DNA of 64,000 bases from an uncultured Bacteroidia bacterium (lineage in GTDB: Bacteria; Bacteroidota; Bacteroidia; Bacteroidales; UBA932), in NCBI GenBank assembly GCA_902789395.1, contig CADANY010000003.1, forward strand, positions 121,070 to 185,069, written 5' to 3'. Each line of letters opens with the position of its first letter. Within the stretch, counting starts at the first letter, position 1. The position numbers and the translations under genes are program-made. A model generated the notes under the pieces. The model saw nothing but the letters and a program-made list of their open reading frames with translations. It searched no databases and was not told the DNA's origin. This document shows positions 9,799-19,826 of this stretch, in pieces.

Positions 9799-10299
9799 AT
9801 GGCAAAATATCATCTCGACCAGATTGACCAGAAGATCCTTTCTTCCCTTGTCAAGAACGCCCGTATGCCTTTCCTCGAAATCGCCCGTGAGTGCGGCGTT
9901 TCCGGTGCGGCAATCCACCAGCGGGTCAAGCGGCTGGAAGCGAACGGGGTCATTACTGGCTCCCGCCTTCTCGTCAAACCCCAGGCTCTCGGACTGAATG
10001 TCTGCGCCTTTATCAGCATATCCCTTTCCGAATCGGGAAAATACCAGGATGTCATTTCCTATCTCAAGAAGATTCCCGAAATCGTGGAATGCCATTTCGT
10101 GACCGGCAAATATGCGATCCTGGCGAAAGTCTACTGCTTCGATAACGACCACCTGATGGAAATCCTCCTGAACACGATCCAGAAGATTCCGTATATCCAG
10201 TCGACGGAAACGATGATCTCCCTCGACGAACCGATCGAGCGTCAGGTCTGGGTCAAGGAATACAAGAATACGAGCTTTACGAAGAAGAGCGAAGAATAG
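9799..10299 (+). CDS. Lrp/AsnC-family transcriptional regulator
   Basis: 166 residues. An N-terminal winged helix-turn-helix (LDQIDQKILSSLVKNARM, then AIHQRVKRLEANGVITGSR) is followed by an alpha/beta ligand-binding RAM domain (VVECHFVTGKYAILAKV-like: IVECHFVTGKYAILAKVYC). Family members bind amino acids and regulate amino acid metabolism; the ligand and targets are unknown here. The gene has its own -7 box. Its last 23 bases overlap the 3' end of ispD, which is convergent. Confidence 0.92.
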   Translation: MAKYHLDQIDQKILSSLVKNARMPFLEIARECGVSGAAIHQRVKRLEANGVITGSRLLVKPQALGLNVCAFISISLSESGKYQDVISYLKKIPEIVECHFVTGKYAILAKVYCFDNDHLMEILLNTIQKIPYIQSTETMISLDEPIERQVWVKEYKNTSFTKKSEE

Positions 10300-10978
10300 C
10301 TTCTGCGAGGATAAGATCCTCCTTCGTCGTTATTTTCAGATTGAACCTCTCTCCTTCAATAAAGGAGAGGGGTATATTTATCCCCTGCGCAACGGAGGCA
10401 TCGTCCGTAAACAACGTATCGTAGGGCTGCCGGTAGGCTTCTTTCAGGTCCTCGGAACGGAACATCTGCGGCGTCTGCGCGGCATAGACCCGGCTCCGGT
10501 CGAGGGCCTCCGGGGACTGGACGAGACGCCCGGTCCCGCGCTCCCTGTCGAGCAGTTTGAGGGTATCCGTCGAGGGCAGGACGGGGATCAGTGCCCGTTC
10601 CGTGTCCATTTTTGAGAACATTCGCGCCAGGAGATCTTCCGAAACCAGGGGACGGACTCCGTCATGGACCGCCACAATCGTCCCGTCGGGGACTTTTTCG
10701 AGGGCGGCGCGGACGGAGTGGAAGCGGGTGATCCCGCCCGGGACCAGCACCTGGGGATAATGGAAATTATGGGTGGTGCAATAGTCCCGCCAGGTCTTGA
10801 AATGCTCCTCGGGAAGGACGGTGATAACCTTGATGCCGGGGCAGGCGGAGATGAACCTTTCCATCGTCCATTGCAGGACGGCTTTCCCGGACAAGGTCAG
10901 AAACTGTTTGGGAATCAAGCCCCCCATGCGGGTTCCATGCCCACCGGCGACCAGGATCAGTATTTTTTTTCTCGACAT
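10277..10978 (-). CDS. ispD: 2-C-methyl-D-erythritol 4-phosphate cytidylyltransferase
   Basis: 233 residues. IspD transfers CMP from CTP to MEP in the non-mevalonate isoprenoid pathway. The N-terminal nucleotide-binding motif is LVAGGHGTRMGGLIPKQF, and VHDGVRPLV and AQTPQMFR are typical downstream motifs. The gene is monocistronic, divergent from mreB and convergent with the Lrp gene, whose 3' end it overlaps by 23 bp. Confidence 0.94.
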   Translation of the reverse strand: MSRKKILILVAGGHGTRMGGLIPKQFLTLSGKAVLQWTMERFISACPGIKVITVLPEEHFKTWRDYCTTHNFHYPQVLVPGGITRFHSVRAALEKVPDGTIVAVHDGVRPLVSEDLLARMFSKMDTERALIPVLPSTDTLKLLDRERGTGRLVQSPEALDRSRVYAAQTPQMFRSEDLKEAYRQPYDTLFTDDASVAQGINIPLSFIEGERFNLKITTKEDLILAEAILRSSS

Positions 10979-11060
10979 GCGGAAGATATAATACGCGAAT
11001 ATAACTTTTTTTTCGTAATTTTACGCGATATTACTAGAATAGACCCTTAACACGAAGAAT

Positions 11061-12086
11061 ATGGCATTCAACTTTCTTACGCAAGAGTTGGCAATGGACC
11101 TCGGGACGGCCAATACCGTCATCTTCCAGAACGACAAGATCGCCCTGGACCAGCCGTCTATCGTAGCCATTGACAACCATACGAACAAATGCATCGCAAT
11201 CGGACAGAAGGCCAAACTGATGCACGAAAGGACCAATCCCGGCATCAAGACTGTCCGCCCGCTGCGGGACGGTGTCATCGCAGACTTCCAGGCTGCCGAA
11301 ATGATGATCCGCGGTTTTATCCGCGAAGTCAACAGCAAGCATAAGAGCCTCTTCGCTCCGAACCTGAAGATCGTCGTAGGCATCCCGTCCGGATCGACCG
11401 AAGTCGAGATCCGCGCCGTCCGCGACTCCTCCGAACACGCCGGAGGACGCGACGTCTACCTGATTTATGAACCGATGGCCGCAGCCCTCGGAATCGGTCT
11501 CGACGTAGAAGCCCCGCGCGGCAACATGGTCGTCGATATCGGTGGCGGCACGACGGAAATCGCCGTCATCTCCCTCGGCGGCATCGTCCAGCAGGACTCC
11601 ATCCGCGTCGCCGGCGACGTCTTCACCGCCGACATCCAGACCTACCTCCGCCAGCAGCACAACATCAAGGCGGGCGAAACGACCGCCGAAAAGATCAAAA
11701 TCGCCGTCGGCGCCGTCATCCCCGACCTTGACGGCGAGGAGCCTGAACCCTTCGTCGTCCGCGGTCCGAATATCATGACCGCCCACCCGGTCGAGGTCAC
11801 GATCTCCTATCAGGAAATCGCCCACTGCCTCGACAAATCGGTCGCCCGTATCGAATCCTCGATCCTCCACGTCCTCGAGCAGACCCCGCCGGAACTCTAC
11901 TCCGACATCGTCGAAAACGGCATCTTCCTCTCCGGAGGCGGCGCCCAGCTCCGCGGACTGGCCAAGCGGCTGTCCGAGAAGGTCAATATTCCGTTCCATG
12001 TTTCCGAAGACCCGCTGCGCGCCGTCGCACGAGGAACCTGCATCGCTCTCAAGAACACAGACAACTACTCGTTCCTGATGAGATAA
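11061..12086 (+). CDS. mreB: Rod shape-determining protein MreB
   Basis: 341 residues, an actin-like ATPase that forms membrane-bound filaments guiding the elongasome. Phosphate-1 motif is MDLGTANTVIF near the N-terminus, phosphate-2 is VDIGGGTTEIAVISLGG, and the adenosine motif is ENGIFLSGGGAQLRGL. It opens the mreB-mreC-mreD-mrdA-rodA run; the next start codon overlaps its stop (TAATG). Confidence 0.97.
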   Translation: MAFNFLTQELAMDLGTANTVIFQNDKIALDQPSIVAIDNHTNKCIAIGQKAKLMHERTNPGIKTVRPLRDGVIADFQAAEMMIRGFIREVNSKHKSLFAPNLKIVVGIPSGSTEVEIRAVRDSSEHAGGRDVYLIYEPMAAALGIGLDVEAPRGNMVVDIGGGTTEIAVISLGGIVQQDSIRVAGDVFTADIQTYLRQQHNIKAGETTAEKIKIAVGAVIPDLDGEEPEPFVVRGPNIMTAHPVEVTISYQEIAHCLDKSVARIESSILHVLEQTPPELYSDIVENGIFLSGGGAQLRGLAKRLSEKVNIPFHVSEDPLRAVARGTCIALKNTDNYSFLMR

Positions 12087-12886
12087 TGGCAGGAAACCGG
12101 AACATATTCCAAAAAGTCCTGAATGCAGCAATCTTCATCCTGATGGAGGTTGCTGCACTCAATATGATTAGCCACAACGCCGCCCTTCAGAACATCTGGC
12201 TCTCACGGGGGGCGCACCGGATTATGGGCGCACTCTGGGGGACGTCGGAATCCGTCCGCTACTATTTCTCCCTCAGGAAACAGAACGAAGCCCTCGCCGA
12301 AGAGAACTTCGACCTGCGGCAGCAGCTGCTCCGCGCCGGGAAAAACCTGCCGGTCGAAAGGCCCGATTCCTCCGCCGGTGCGTTTACCTATATCCCCGCC
12401 GAGATTTCGGTCATCAGCCGGAACAAGCAGCACAACTATATGATTATCAACAAGGGCTATGAAGACGGGATTCAGGCCAACTCCGGCATCATCACGGGGA
12501 AAGGCGTCATCGGGATCATCGATGCCGTCGGAAAGCACCACGCCTACGCCCTTACGTTCATGAACACCGACGTCAGCATCAGCGCCCGCCTCGGATCCGA
12601 AGGGGCCGTCGGTCCCCTCGTCTGGGACGGACTCTCCTCCTCGGGAGCGATCCTCAAAGAGATCCCGCTCCAGTTCAAATATGAACCCGGAGATACGGTC
12701 TATACCAGCGGCTACTCCTCAATCTTCCCGAGCGACATTCCCCTCGGAATCGCCGGGGACTCGCGGATCATCAACGGAGCGACCAACGAAATCAAAGTCC
12801 GCCTGCTGCAGGACTTTTCAGCCCTCCGCTACGTAACTGTCGTCCACAACAATAACCTGGAAGAGATGGAGGCTCTGCTGCAATGA
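12086..12886 (+). CDS. mreC: Rod shape-determining protein MreC
   Basis: 266 residues. An N-terminal membrane segment (about residues 10-30) precedes a coiled coil (FSLRKQNEALAEENFDLRQQL) and then the beta-barrel MreC core containing YMIINKGYEDGIQANSGII. MreC links MreB to PBP2 and MreD in the periplasm. The start overlaps the mreB stop and the stop overlaps mreD by 4 bp. Confidence 0.94.
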   Translation: MAGNRNIFQKVLNAAIFILMEVAALNMISHNAALQNIWLSRGAHRIMGALWGTSESVRYYFSLRKQNEALAEENFDLRQQLLRAGKNLPVERPDSSAGAFTYIPAEISVISRNKQHNYMIINKGYEDGIQANSGIITGKGVIGIIDAVGKHHAYALTFMNTDVSISARLGSEGAVGPLVWDGLSSSGAILKEIPLQFKYEPGDTVYTSGYSSIFPSDIPLGIAGDSRIINGATNEIKVRLLQDFSALRYVTVVHNNNLEEMEALLQ

Positions 12887-13395
12887 GAAAGTCGTCCTTC
12901 TTCTTCGTCTATGCCCTGATGGTCATTGCGCAGATCCTGATCTGCAATTACTTCCATCTGACGTCCTTCGTCATGCTCTCGATCCTTCCGGTCCTGGTGC
13001 TCTGCATTCCGATCCGGATTTCGACGACGGGATCCCTGCTGATCGCCTTTGTGACGGGCTTTGTCGTCGACCTCCTTGCCGAAGGCGTCCTCGGGCTCAA
13101 CACGCTCGCCCTCGTCCCGGTCGGACTGATCCGCATCCCGCTGATCCGGCTCGTTTTCGGCGAGGACCTCATCTCCCGGAATGAAGATTTCTCCGTCCGG
13201 AAATACGGATTCGGAAAGGTGACGCTCGCGATCCTGATCGTCCAGGCCGTCTTCCTGATTATCTACATCCTTGCCGACGGCGCGGGTACCCGGCCGATCG
13301 AATTCAACGCAATCCGCTTCGGAGCATCGCTCCTGGCCGGTTATCTGCTCTCCCTGATCCTGATCGACACCCTTGCCCCCGATACGAGAAAATAG
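12883..13395 (+). CDS. mreD: Rod shape-determining protein MreD
   Basis: 170 residues made almost wholly of hydrophobic segments (five to six membrane spans), including the family-like FVVDLLAEGVLGLNTLALVP. It is part of the elongasome at the inner membrane. Identification rests on membrane topology, that motif and its place between mreC and mrdA. Confidence 0.9.
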   Translation: MRKSSFFFVYALMVIAQILICNYFHLTSFVMLSILPVLVLCIPIRISTTGSLLIAFVTGFVVDLLAEGVLGLNTLALVPVGLIRIPLIRLVFGEDLISRNEDFSVRKYGFGKVTLAILIVQAVFLIIYILADGAGTRPIEFNAIRFGASLLAGYLLSLILIDTLAPDTRK

Positions 13396-13398
13396 CCC

Positions 13399-15237
13399 AT
13401 GGAAACCGGAAGACGCACCAGACTTTTCATCGGTCTCGGGGTGGCTGCCGCCATCCTGCTGGGCAAAATTTTCTATATCCAGGTCATCAACGACCGCTAC
13501 AAGACCGATGCCGACAAAAACGCCATGATCTACGAGACGATCTACCCGACCCGGGGGATCATCTATGACCGCAACGGGACGATTCTCGTCGGCAACAAGG
13601 TCGCATACGACATCATGGTCAGTCCCCACGAGGTCACCGCGTTCGACACCATCCAGCTGGCGTCCGTCCTCGGGGTCGAGCCGGAATTCATCCGGGGGAA
13701 AATGGCCGAATACGAAAAAAACCGGCGCCGGATCGGCTACCAAGCCGTTGTCATGATGAAACAGATTCCGGCGGAGGTCTATAACAAATTCGCCGAGATC
13801 CAGTATAAGTTCCCCGGATTCCGGGCCCAGATGCGAAGCATCCGCGACTATCCGGTCAATGCGGGCGGCAACCTCCTCGGCTATGTCTCCGAGGTCGACC
13901 AGGGTTTCATGGACAGCCATCCCGGCGAATACCGGAGCGGGGACTACGCCGGGAAAATCGGCATCGAGGCCGCCCGGGAGAAGGATCTCCGCGGAGAAAA
14001 AGGCTACCACATCTTCCTCCGCAACTCCAAAAACCAGATCGAACAGCCGTATAAGAACGGAGAGATGGATGTCGAGGCCGTGCCGGGCAAGGATGTCGTC
14101 ACGACCATCGACGCCGGACTCCAGCAGTATGGGCAGGAACTCATGCAGAACAAGGTCGGCAGCATCGTCGCCATCGAGCCCTCGACCGGCGAGATCCTTG
14201 CCCTCGTTTCCAGCCCGGGCATCGACGTCGAGCAGCTGGCAGACATCGGAAAGCACTACGGAGAGATCTCCGGCAACCCCTACAAGCCCCTCTACAACCG
14301 CGCCGTTTCGGCCTCCTACCCGCCCGGATCCGTGTTTAAAATCCTCAACGGCCTGATCGGGCTCCAGGAAGGAACCCTGAAACCGGAGTATATGTACCCC
14401 TGCAGCCACGGCTACCACTTCGGCGCTGGCCACAAGGTCGGATGCCATGGACACAAGTCCCCGATCAATATGGAAGAGTCGATCATGATGTCCTGCAACG
14501 CCTACTACTGCTACGTCTACCGGAACATCCTTGACAACCGCACCAAATACAAGAGCATCGACGAAGCGATGGACGCCTGGCGGGAATATGCCCTCAGTTT
14601 CGGATTCGGCCGCAAACTGGGTAGCGACTTCCCCTCCGAACTGAGCGGCAACATCCCCTCCGGGAAGTTCTACAACAAGCGGTACGGAAAAGGCCACTGG
14701 AACTCCGTCACGGTCATCTCGAACTCGATCGGACAGGGAGAAATCCTCATCACGCCGATGCACCTGGCGAATTTCTGCGCGACCCTCGCCAACCGCGGCT
14801 ACTATATTACCCCGCATATCATCAAAGACTCCGAAGACGTACGGATCGACCCGAAATACCACCAGAAACAATACACCAAGGTCGATACGACCCAGTTCAG
14901 GAAGGTCATCAACGGCATGTGGCGTGCCGTCAACAGCCCTCCGGGAACGGGCGGAACGGCCTGGGTCGCCGCCGTACCGGGACTGGACATCTGCGGAAAA
15001 ACCGGCACCGCACAGAATCCGCATGGCGCGGATAATTCCGTGTTCATGTGCTTTGCGCCCCGGGAGAATCCGAAAATCGCCGTCGCCGTCTACGTCGAGA
15101 ACGGCGGTTTCGGAGCGACATGGGCCTGCCCGCTGGCCTCGCTGATGGTCGAGAAGTACCTCAAGGGCGACACGGCACGGCCGGAACTTGAAAAAAGGAT
15201 GAAAGAAGGAAACCTGATGAGCAGAGTGAAACACTGA
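13399..15237 (+). CDS. mrdA: Penicillin-binding protein 2 (elongasome transpeptidase)
   Basis: 612 residues. A single N-terminal membrane segment is followed by the PBP dimerisation domain (YPTRGIIYDRNG) and the transpeptidase domain with SxxK in PPGSVFKIL, SxN in MMSCNAYYC and KTG in CGKTGTAQNPHG. PBP2 cross-links peptidoglycan during rod elongation with RodA as glycosyltransferase partner. It ends overlapping rodA (TGATGA). Confidence 0.96.
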   Translation: METGRRTRLFIGLGVAAAILLGKIFYIQVINDRYKTDADKNAMIYETIYPTRGIIYDRNGTILVGNKVAYDIMVSPHEVTAFDTIQLASVLGVEPEFIRGKMAEYEKNRRRIGYQAVVMMKQIPAEVYNKFAEIQYKFPGFRAQMRSIRDYPVNAGGNLLGYVSEVDQGFMDSHPGEYRSGDYAGKIGIEAAREKDLRGEKGYHIFLRNSKNQIEQPYKNGEMDVEAVPGKDVVTTIDAGLQQYGQELMQNKVGSIVAIEPSTGEILALVSSPGIDVEQLADIGKHYGEISGNPYKPLYNRAVSASYPPGSVFKILNGLIGLQEGTLKPEYMYPCSHGYHFGAGHKVGCHGHKSPINMEESIMMSCNAYYCYVYRNILDNRTKYKSIDEAMDAWREYALSFGFGRKLGSDFPSELSGNIPSGKFYNKRYGKGHWNSVTVISNSIGQGEILITPMHLANFCATLANRGYYITPHIIKDSEDVRIDPKYHQKQYTKVDTTQFRKVINGMWRAVNSPPGTGGTAWVAAVPGLDICGKTGTAQNPHGADNSVFMCFAPRENPKIAVAVYVENGGFGATWACPLASLMVEKYLKGDTARPELEKRMKEGNLMSRVKH

Positions 15238-16766
15238 TGATTATTGAGAACCAGACACAACGGGGACTCCGGCAGTCCATCGACTGGAAGCTGATAGGAT
15301 GCTATCTGCTTCTGGTTATCATCGGCTGGCTCAACATCTACGCGTCAATCCACTCCTCGGAGACAACCTCGATCCTTGACTTCTCGACCCGGAGCGGCAA
15401 GCAGTTCATCTGGATCCTGACCGCCATTGGGCTGGCCCTGCTGATCCTCTTCATCATCCCCCCGAGATGGTGGGAGGGCTTTTCTCCATGGATCTACGCG
15501 GGCGTCGTCTTCCTGTTGGTCGCGGTTATCTTCCTCGGCGTAGAAGTCAAGGGATCGAAGTCCTGGTTCGAATTCGGCCCCGTGCGCTTCCAGCCGGCCG
15601 AAGTATCCAAGATTTCGACGGCCCTGCTCCTGTCGACCATCATGAGCCAGACCGGTTACAAGCTGACCAAGCCCAAGGATTTCTTTCTCACCGTCGCCGT
15701 AATCGGTCTCCCGATGCTGGTCATTCTGGCTGAGAGCGAAACCGGCTCCGCCCTCGTCTATTTCGGTTTTATATTCGTCCTCTATATGGAGGGGCTGTCG
15801 GGCTGGTTCCTCGGAGCGATCGGCCTGATCATCTTACTTTTCATTACGACCCTGACCCTGAGTCCCTATTCCTCGATCGTCATCTTGCTGGGCCTGCTCT
15901 GGCTTGTCAATACCTTCAAGAGCAAGAAACAGTTCTGGCGCTGGCTGCTCATCGGCGGCGGAGTGATCCTGCTGTTCTCCCTCCTCCCCTGGCTCTGGGG
16001 ACTCCTTACGGATGCGATCCAGTCCCGGGTCGACGCCGCACAGAATTTCATCGGTCCGTCCCTGCCGGGAAAGGACCCTCACTTCCGGGGCGAATTCCTC
16101 CTCCGGATCGAACCGGTCCATCTCCTTCTCGTCTCTGCCCTCGCCTCGATTCCCTACTTCTGTATCAAGGCTTTCCGGGAACGGTCCGGGGCGCTTTGGC
16201 TCTCCATCGGGGTCTTCATCGCCGGTTTGCTCCTGATCTTCTCGACCGATTTCATTTTTGACAAGGTTCTCCAGGACCACCAGCGCAAGCGGATCGAGGT
16301 CCTACTCGGAATGAAAGAAGACCTCTCCGGCGTCGGATACAATGTCAACCAGTCCATGATCGCAATCGGCTCCGGCGGACTGACCGGAAAGGGATACATG
16401 AACGGGACCCAGACGGCTTTCGGCTATGTTCCGGAGCAAAGTACGGACTTCATCTTCTGCACCGTCGGGGAGGAATGGGGCTTCCTCGGCTGCCTCGTCG
16501 TCATCCTGCTCTACGTCTTCCTGATCGTGCGCATCGTCCTTGACGCCGACCAATGCCGGGAGTCCTTTACCCGGATCTACGGCTACTGCGTCGCCGCATG
16601 TATATTCATGCACCTCTTTATCAATATCGGCATGACGATAGGCCTTATGCCGGTCATTGGGATCCCGCTGCCGCTGCTGAGCTACGGCGGATCCTCCCTA
16701 TGGGCCTTCACCGTGCTGATTTTCATCTTCATAGCCCTCTACCGGCAAGAGAAAAAATACTTCTAG
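15237..16766 (+). CDS. rodA: Rod shape-determining protein RodA (SEDS glycosyltransferase)
   Basis: 509 residues with about ten membrane spans. SEDS family features are KSWFEFGPVRFQPAEVSKI, the large loop ending in the QSMIAIGSGGLTGKGYMNGTQ region, and FIFCTVGEEWGFLG and GIPLPLLSYGGSS near the end. It is longer than the roughly 370-residue E. coli RodA, mainly by a central hydrophobic and loop insertion between about residues 190 and 350, as is common in Bacteroidetes. It polymerises glycan strands with PBP2. Confidence 0.95.
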   Translation: MIIENQTQRGLRQSIDWKLIGCYLLLVIIGWLNIYASIHSSETTSILDFSTRSGKQFIWILTAIGLALLILFIIPPRWWEGFSPWIYAGVVFLLVAVIFLGVEVKGSKSWFEFGPVRFQPAEVSKISTALLLSTIMSQTGYKLTKPKDFFLTVAVIGLPMLVILAESETGSALVYFGFIFVLYMEGLSGWFLGAIGLIILLFITTLTLSPYSSIVILLGLLWLVNTFKSKKQFWRWLLIGGGVILLFSLLPWLWGLLTDAIQSRVDAAQNFIGPSLPGKDPHFRGEFLLRIEPVHLLLVSALASIPYFCIKAFRERSGALWLSIGVFIAGLLLIFSTDFIFDKVLQDHQRKRIEVLLGMKEDLSGVGYNVNQSMIAIGSGGLTGKGYMNGTQTAFGYVPEQSTDFIFCTVGEEWGFLGCLVVILLYVFLIVRIVLDADQCRESFTRIYGYCVAACIFMHLFINIGMTIGLMPVIGIPLPLLSYGGSSLWAFTVLIFIFIALYRQEKKYF

Positions 16767-16769
16767 ATC

Positions 16770-18194
16770 ATGAGTCCACTCGCTGTCATCCTCACCATTG
16801 TCGCTTACTTTACGGTCATGCTCGGGGTCTCCTGGCTGTCCGGCCGCTCCTCCGGCGGAACCGCCGATTTCTACGGCGCAAAGAAATCCAACTGGCTGCT
16901 TGTCGCCATCGCGATGATCGGCGCTCCGATGTCCGGAGTAACCTTCGTCTCGGTCCCGGGAATGGTCGGGGTCAGCGGGATGGGCTATATCCAGATGCTT
17001 TTCGGGTTCATGGCCGGGTATCTCGTCATCGCCTATGTCCTGACGCCGCTGTATTTCAAGCTCAACGTCGTCTCTATCTACCAGTACCTCGAGCAGCGTT
17101 TCGGCGTCTCTTCCTATAAGACCGGAGCCTGGTTCTTCTTCATCTCCAAGATGTTAGGAGCTTCCGTCCGGCTCTTTCTCGTCTGCCTGACCCTGCAGCT
17201 GCTGGTCTTCGACCCGCTCGGTCTCCCCTTTGCGCTGAACGTCCTGATCTCCGTCGCCATCGTCTTCGCCTATACCTTCCGGAACGGCGTCCGCTCCGTT
17301 ATCTGGACCGACACGCTCCGGACCCTGTGCATGGTCGTCGCGGTCGTTCTCTGCATCATCTTTATTGCCAAAAACCTCGGACTCGATTTCAAGGGTCTGA
17401 TTTCGACCATCACCGGAAGCGAGATGTCCCGAGTCTTCTATTTTGACGACGTCAACCATCCGCAGTATTTCTGGAAACAGTTCCTGGGCGGTCTCTTTAC
17501 CGCGGTCGCCATGACCGGCCTCGACCAGGACATGATGCAGCGCACCCTGAGCAGTAAAAACGCCCGGGATTCGCAGAAGAACCTCATCACGAGCTCCGTC
17601 ATGCAGACGGTCGTCATTTCGATGTTCCTCTGCCTCGGCGTCCTTCTCTATCTGTTCGCCGCCGCAAACGGCATCTCCGAGACGGGTGACAAACTTTTCC
17701 CGGCCGTCGCGACAAGCGGACTCCTCCCGGTCGCCGTCGGGGTTCTCTTTATTATCGGTCTCGTCGCAAGTGCTTATGGAGCAGGCGGTTCCGCTCTTAC
17801 GTCCCTGACGACGTCATTCACGATCGATATCCTCGGGGCCGGCGGAAAAGAGAAGGTCCGGAAGTGGGTCCATGTCGGGATGGCGGCCCTGATGGGCCTG
17901 ACGATTATCGTTTTCAACGCCCTCAACAACACCAGCGCCATCGACGCGGTCTATAAGCTGGCCAGTTATACCTATGGACCGATCCTCGGCATGTTTGCCT
18001 TCGGGATCCTGGTCCATCGCCAGGTCCGCGACGGCTGGGTACCGCTTGTCGCGATCGCCGCTCCGCTGATCTGCCTCGTCCTTCAGCTCAATTCCGAGCG
18101 ATGGTTCGGAGGCTATAAATTCAGCTACGAACTTCTGCTGCTCAACGCCGGCCTGACCTTCCTCGGCCTCTGCTGCCTGATCAAAAAGAAATAA
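16770..18194 (+). CDS. Sodium:solute symporter family transporter
   Basis: 474 residues with about 12-13 membrane segments. The SSS fold is shown by the N-terminal YFTVMLGVSWLSGRSSGGTA segment, AIAMIGAPMSGVTFVSVPG and FTAVAMTGLDQDMMQRTLS. The substrate cannot be named; sugars, amino acids, carboxylates or sialic acid are all used in this family. It lies 3 bp behind rodA, so it may be co-transcribed with the rod-shape operon although its function looks unrelated. Confidence 0.88.
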   Translation: MSPLAVILTIVAYFTVMLGVSWLSGRSSGGTADFYGAKKSNWLLVAIAMIGAPMSGVTFVSVPGMVGVSGMGYIQMLFGFMAGYLVIAYVLTPLYFKLNVVSIYQYLEQRFGVSSYKTGAWFFFISKMLGASVRLFLVCLTLQLLVFDPLGLPFALNVLISVAIVFAYTFRNGVRSVIWTDTLRTLCMVVAVVLCIIFIAKNLGLDFKGLISTITGSEMSRVFYFDDVNHPQYFWKQFLGGLFTAVAMTGLDQDMMQRTLSSKNARDSQKNLITSSVMQTVVISMFLCLGVLLYLFAAANGISETGDKLFPAVATSGLLPVAVGVLFIIGLVASAYGAGGSALTSLTTSFTIDILGAGGKEKVRKWVHVGMAALMGLTIIVFNALNNTSAIDAVYKLASYTYGPILGMFAFGILVHRQVRDGWVPLVAIAAPLICLVLQLNSERWFGGYKFSYELLLLNAGLTFLGLCCLIKKK

Positions 18195-18246
18195 GGCTCC
18201 TCGCAACGAGGTGGCAGGGGGTCCTTCGGAAACCGCCGCTTCCTCG

Positions 18247-19497
18247 CTATTTCGCGGAGCCTTCCTGCATGAAGAGTTCCGCTTTGAGGAAGCGGACGCT
18301 TTCCTCGGCGAACTTATAGTTCGTCGCGCCGGGCTTCGCATTCTTCAGGTATTCTTCGTAATACGAAAGGGCTGTCTTATAGTCTTTTAGCTGCTCATAG
18401 CAATAAGCGATCGAGGAGAGAAGGTACTTCTGGGACGGGCTGGCCTCATAGGCCTTCTTGTACCATACGATTGCCTCGCTCCAATTCATGTGACGGAAAT
18501 GACCGGTCGCATATCCTTGACAGACCTTTGAAAGCTGGGCCGGATCAGGCTGGAGCATGGCATACGCCTTATCATACCAGGGCTTGACCTCTTTGTCAAA
18601 TAGGCGCATTCCCTTTGATTTGACGGAAGCGATCGCGAGGGCGAGTTCAACGTCCGAGGAATCGATCTGCCAGGCCGCCTCCAGTTCCTTCTCCGCGAGA
18701 TAGATCAGGTTCAGTTCGGCATAGTCCTGACCGAGGAAAAAACGGGTTGCATACGAGGTTGTATCTCCAAGCTCCTTAAGATGCTCAAAGACCTCAGCAG
18801 ACTGCTTATGTCCCTTTAGCTTATAGAGCGCCAAGCCTTTGGAGGGAAGAAGCCGCATCTCGTCCGGATTCTCCTCAAGATAGGGCGCGACCGTTTCAAG
18901 AACGCCCTGATAGTCCTTTCTGCCAAGCTGATTCTTAACGATGCGGGTTACGATACTGATATCTCCGGGATTGAGGGAAAGGGCGGTCTCATACATCCGG
19001 AACGCATTCCCCGGCAGTTGCATTTCCGTATAGGCATCGCCGGCGAGAGTCGCAGCCCGGGCGATGGAATCCGTCTTCAGGATCTCCTCTACTTCCTCAA
19101 CGGTTCCGTCGAAATCTTTGACCCGAAAAAGAAGAGAGGCCTTTCGGAGGCGGTAGAAAACATTATCCGGGCGATGCATGGACAGCAGCGTATAACATCC
19201 CAGCGCATTCTCGACGTCCCCGCTTTGGAAATGACAGTCAGCAAGCTCTGAAAGGGCTGACATGTCCCCCGGACGCATAACGCCCGTCAGAACCTCGATT
19301 GCCTCACGGGTCCGGTAAAGATTCTTCAGGCAGCGTGCCTTCTCAATTGAAAGATCCCGAATCCTGGCGGAGTCCGTCTCCGAGCGGATCATCCGGTCCA
19401 GTTCGGAGATCGCCTTCTTATAATCATCGGACGGCACCTGCGCCCCGGCGAGGAGGGAACCGAGGAAAAATAACGTGATAAACAGTAATTTCTTCAT
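18247..19497 (-). CDS. Exported TPR-repeat protein
   Basis: 416 residues. A Sec signal peptide (MKKLLFITLFFLGSLLAGAQ) precedes a series of helical tetratricopeptide repeats with W/L-G-Y-A-type positions, for example MYETALSLNPGD, AWQIDSSDVELALA and ALSYYEEYLKNAKPGATNY. TPR proteins in the periplasm act as protein-binding scaffolds; no partner is evident. It has its own -7 box and is convergent with the symporter gene. Confidence 0.85.
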   Translation of the reverse strand: MKKLLFITLFFLGSLLAGAQVPSDDYKKAISELDRMIRSETDSARIRDLSIEKARCLKNLYRTREAIEVLTGVMRPGDMSALSELADCHFQSGDVENALGCYTLLSMHRPDNVFYRLRKASLLFRVKDFDGTVEEVEEILKTDSIARAATLAGDAYTEMQLPGNAFRMYETALSLNPGDISIVTRIVKNQLGRKDYQGVLETVAPYLEENPDEMRLLPSKGLALYKLKGHKQSAEVFEHLKELGDTTSYATRFFLGQDYAELNLIYLAEKELEAAWQIDSSDVELALAIASVKSKGMRLFDKEVKPWYDKAYAMLQPDPAQLSKVCQGYATGHFRHMNWSEAIVWYKKAYEASPSQKYLLSSIAYCYEQLKDYKTALSYYEEYLKNAKPGATNYKFAEESVRFLKAELFMQEGSAK

Positions 19498-19502
19498 ATT
19501 CG

Positions 19503-19510
19503 CAAAGATA
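19503..19510 (-). promoter_or_regulatory. -7 promoter box of the TPR gene
   Basis: On the minus strand TATCTTTG matches TAnnTTTG, only 6 bp before the ATG at 19497, so the messenger would have almost no leader. The 19511-19743 stretch upstream shows no gene and no other signal I can name. Confidence 0.55.
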
Positions 19511-19743
19511 ACATTATTCTACCAATTATAGAAAAACGGGTTTCAAATCGTAAGTTGAACTATTTTTGAACTACTCTAAATTCTATTTTATTGATTTTTA
19601 GACAATTAGCGAAAATCCAACTTTTTAATAATCGAAAAGCAGCAGAAGAATCAAAAGGATGCATGTATTTATCAATATTAGTTAATCCTCTCTAAAAGTG
19701 TCAACCGAAATCAGGGAAGGTCAGAGTACATAACACGCGCGTC

Positions 19744-19815
19744 TTGGAAATTTCATTCTCATTTTATATTTTTGCATATAATATTATGGATAAAGTTCGA
19801 AATCAGCAGATTTCG
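19744..19815 (+). promoter_or_regulatory. hipBA promoter and candidate HipB operator
   Basis: TTG at 19744-19746 and TATTTTTG at 19767-19774, spaced by 20 bp, match the Bacteroides -33/-7 promoter. Downstream, the perfect inverted repeat CGAAATC-AGCA-GATTTCG (19798-19815) lies between promoter and start codon, where an autorepressing HipB would bind. Confidence 0.65.
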
Positions 19816-19826
19816 CATATTATTAT

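Noticed and set aside
12829..15234. 801-codon minus-strand open frame
   Set aside because: Antisense shadow of mreD and mrdA; Asp/Gly/Val-rich composition without any domain.
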